Assembly (NCBI RefSeq): GCF_018326285.1
Contig: NZ_AP023362.1
Span: forward strand, 4,216,001 to 4,280,000
Direction: 5' to 3'
Source of the DNA: Mycolicibacterium sp. TY81
GTDB lineage: Bacteria; Actinomycetota; Actinomycetes; Mycobacteriales; Mycobacteriaceae
Length of the DNA: 64,000 nucleotides
Shown: positions 62,935 to 64,000 of the stretch, in pieces
Numbering within the stretch: position 1 is the stretch's first letter
How the letters are laid out: every line of letters starts with the position of its first letter
The notes under the pieces: generated by a model
Seen by the model: the letters and a program-made list of their open reading frames with translations, nothing else
Told to the model about the DNA's origin: nothing
Databases searched by the model: none
Position numbers and translations under genes: made by a program

Positions 62935-64000
62935 TCAGAGCACCCGCGCAGTCGGGGTGAAGACCACCGGCATGGCCTCGGGGCCGCTGACGAAGTTGGC
63001 GGCGCGCAGCGGGATTTCCGCGCCGTCGGCCAGACGCAGGTCGGGCAGCCGCTGGAGCAGCCGCTCGGTCATCAGGCGCAGCTCCAGCCGGGCCAGCTGG
63101 TTGCCCATGCAGAAGTGGGTGCCGAAGCCGAAAGCCAAGTGGCTGTTGGGGTTCCGGTCGATGTGGAATTCGTCCGGGTTCTCGAACTGGTCACCGTCGA
63201 AGTTCGCCGACTCGAACATCAGCATGACCTTCTCGTCCTTCTTCAGCTCGGTGCCGTAGAAGACGGTGTCCGCGGTCAGCGTGCGACACATGTTCTTGAT
63301 GGGCGAGGTCCAGCGCAGCATCTCCTCGATCGCGCCGGGCATCAGCGACGGATCCGCGACGAGGCGGTCCCACTGGTCGCGGTTGCGCATCAGCTGCTCG
63401 GTGCCGCCGGACAGCGTGTGCCGCGTGGTCTCGTCGCCGCCGATCAGGATCAGCAGAGTCTCCATGACGATCTCGTCATCGCTCAGCCGCTGACCTTCGA
63501 CCTCGGAGTTGATGAACACCGAGAACAGGTCGTCGGTCGGGTTGGCCCGCCGGTCCTTGATGACGTCCATGGTGAAAGCCGTATATGCCGCAAAGGTTTC
63601 CATCAGCTTCTGGATCGACGACTCGTCCAGGTGCGACGACAGCCCCGACACCAGCTCGTCGGACCAATCGAGCAGCATCTCGCGCTCTTCGGGCACCACT
63701 CCGAGCATGTCGCCGATGACGGCCATGGGCAGCGGGGCCGCCAGGTCGCGGACGAAGTCGGCCTCGCCCTTCTCGCAGACGTTGTCGATCAGCGCATCGA
63801 CCAGACGCCCGATCGACGGCACCTTGTCCATGACGCGCTTGCGGGTGAAGCCGGCGTTGACGAGCTTGCGCCGCAACAGGTGTGCCGGATCGTCCATGTC
63901 GATCATGTACGGCATCCCCGGCTGGTCGGGGCGGATGCCGCCGGCGTTGGAGAACAGTTCGGCGTTGCGCTCGGCGTCGAGGACGGACTGGTAGGTCGTC
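62935..64000 (-). CDS. cyp142: Cytochrome P450 CYP142, steroid C26/27-oxidising (5' end outside window)
   Basis: The last 355 or so residues are present; the start lies beyond 64000. Sequence FSNAGGIRPDQPG...MIDMDDPAHLLRRKLVNAGFTRKRV, the I-helix ILIGGDETTRHTLSGGTEQL, the ExxR pair in EEMLRW, and the heme loop FGFGTHFCMGNQLARLEL closely follow M. tuberculosis CYP142 as I remember it. The enzyme oxidises the sterol side-chain end to the acid that FadD19-type ligases then activate. FdxD in this window could supply electrons. The frame is open to the window edge. Confidence 0.93.
   Translation of the reverse strand, partial: TTYQSVLDAERNAELFSNAGGIRPDQPGMPYMIDMDDPAHLLRRKLVNAGFTRKRVMDKVPSIGRLVDALIDNVCEKGEADFVRDLAAPLPMAVIGDMLGVVPEEREMLLDWSDELVSGLSSHLDESSIQKLMETFAAYTAFTMDVIKDRRANPTDDLFSVFINSEVEGQRLSDDEIVMETLLILIGGDETTRHTLSGGTEQLMRNRDQWDRLVADPSLMPGAIEEMLRWTSPIKNMCRTLTADTVFYGTELKKDEKVMLMFESANFDGDQFENPDEFHIDRNPNSHLAFGFGTHFCMGNQLARLELRLMTERLLQRLPDLRLADGAEIPLRAANFVSGPEAMPVVFTPTARVL

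Overview
The window is high-GC mycobacterial chromosome. The gene content and local order match what I remember of Mycobacterium tuberculosis blocks: metZ-rhodanese-purT (Rv0391-Rv0389), Rv0356c-purA-Rv0358-Rv0359-Rv0360c-Rv0361-fba-dedA (Rv0356c-Rv0364), and otsA-mce4-hsd4A-fdxD-fadE26-fadE27-fadD17 followed by fadD19-echA19-cyp142 (about Rv3489-Rv3518c). The accessory genes between the blocks suggest a fast-growing environmental species (Mycolicibacterium type). All homologies are from reading the sequence; no search was run.

Layout. 0-4.5 kb: an SDR tail, a SnoaL-like protein, then a tightly overlapping minus-strand operon (PurT-like ATP-grasp protein, small membrane-anchored protein, rhodanese, MetZ, small conserved protein). 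4.5-10.2 kb: accessory genes, namely an NhaP antiporter, a DUF559/AbiEi-like gene bracketed by two hairpins with the same stem sequence, an ArsR-SRPBCC-VOC operon with a palindromic operator over its start codon, and a phage-type GH25 lysin. 10-20.6 kb: MarR/MmpL pair, then housekeeping genes (thioesterase, purA, site-2 protease, CDF transporter, DUF3151, fba, alcohol dehydrogenase, DedA). 20.6-34.5 kb: accessory metabolism and regulation (LexA-box 13E12/HNH gene, F420-type oxidoreductase, IclR-scoAB, P450, FMN reductase, large MmpL, NarL-type two-component pair, SDR, Ibp1-like secreted protein).

34.5-49.7 kb: trehalose-phosphate synthase, then the minus-strand mce4 sterol-import operon (yrbE4A, yrbE4B, mce4A-F, mam4A, mam4B). 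mam4A is split by a 2.96-kb unit made of two related but diverged IS256-family elements lying head to tail, with one 9-bp target duplication on the outside of the pair. Both transposase genes carry frameshifts. mce4D also carries an apparent one-base frameshift that removes its stop and puts it in frame with mce4E.

49.7-64 kb: steroid side-chain degradation genes (hsd4A, fdxD, fadE26, fadE27, fadD17, fadD19, echA19, cyp142) with three sites matching the KstR operator. Mce4/YrbE4 would import the sterol, CYP142 would oxidise the side-chain end, FadD19/FadD17 would form CoA thioesters, and FadE26-FadE27, EchA19 and Hsd4A would run beta-oxidation. Interleaved are an O-methyltransferase, an LpqN-type lipoprotein, a nitronate monooxygenase, an epimerase-like SDR and an orphan histidine kinase.

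No rRNA, tRNA, CRISPR array or replication origin was recognised. No gene-free stretch exceeds 300 bases apart from the IS unit; the longest is the roughly 275-base yrbE4A-hsd4A interval, which holds a KstR box and a terminator.
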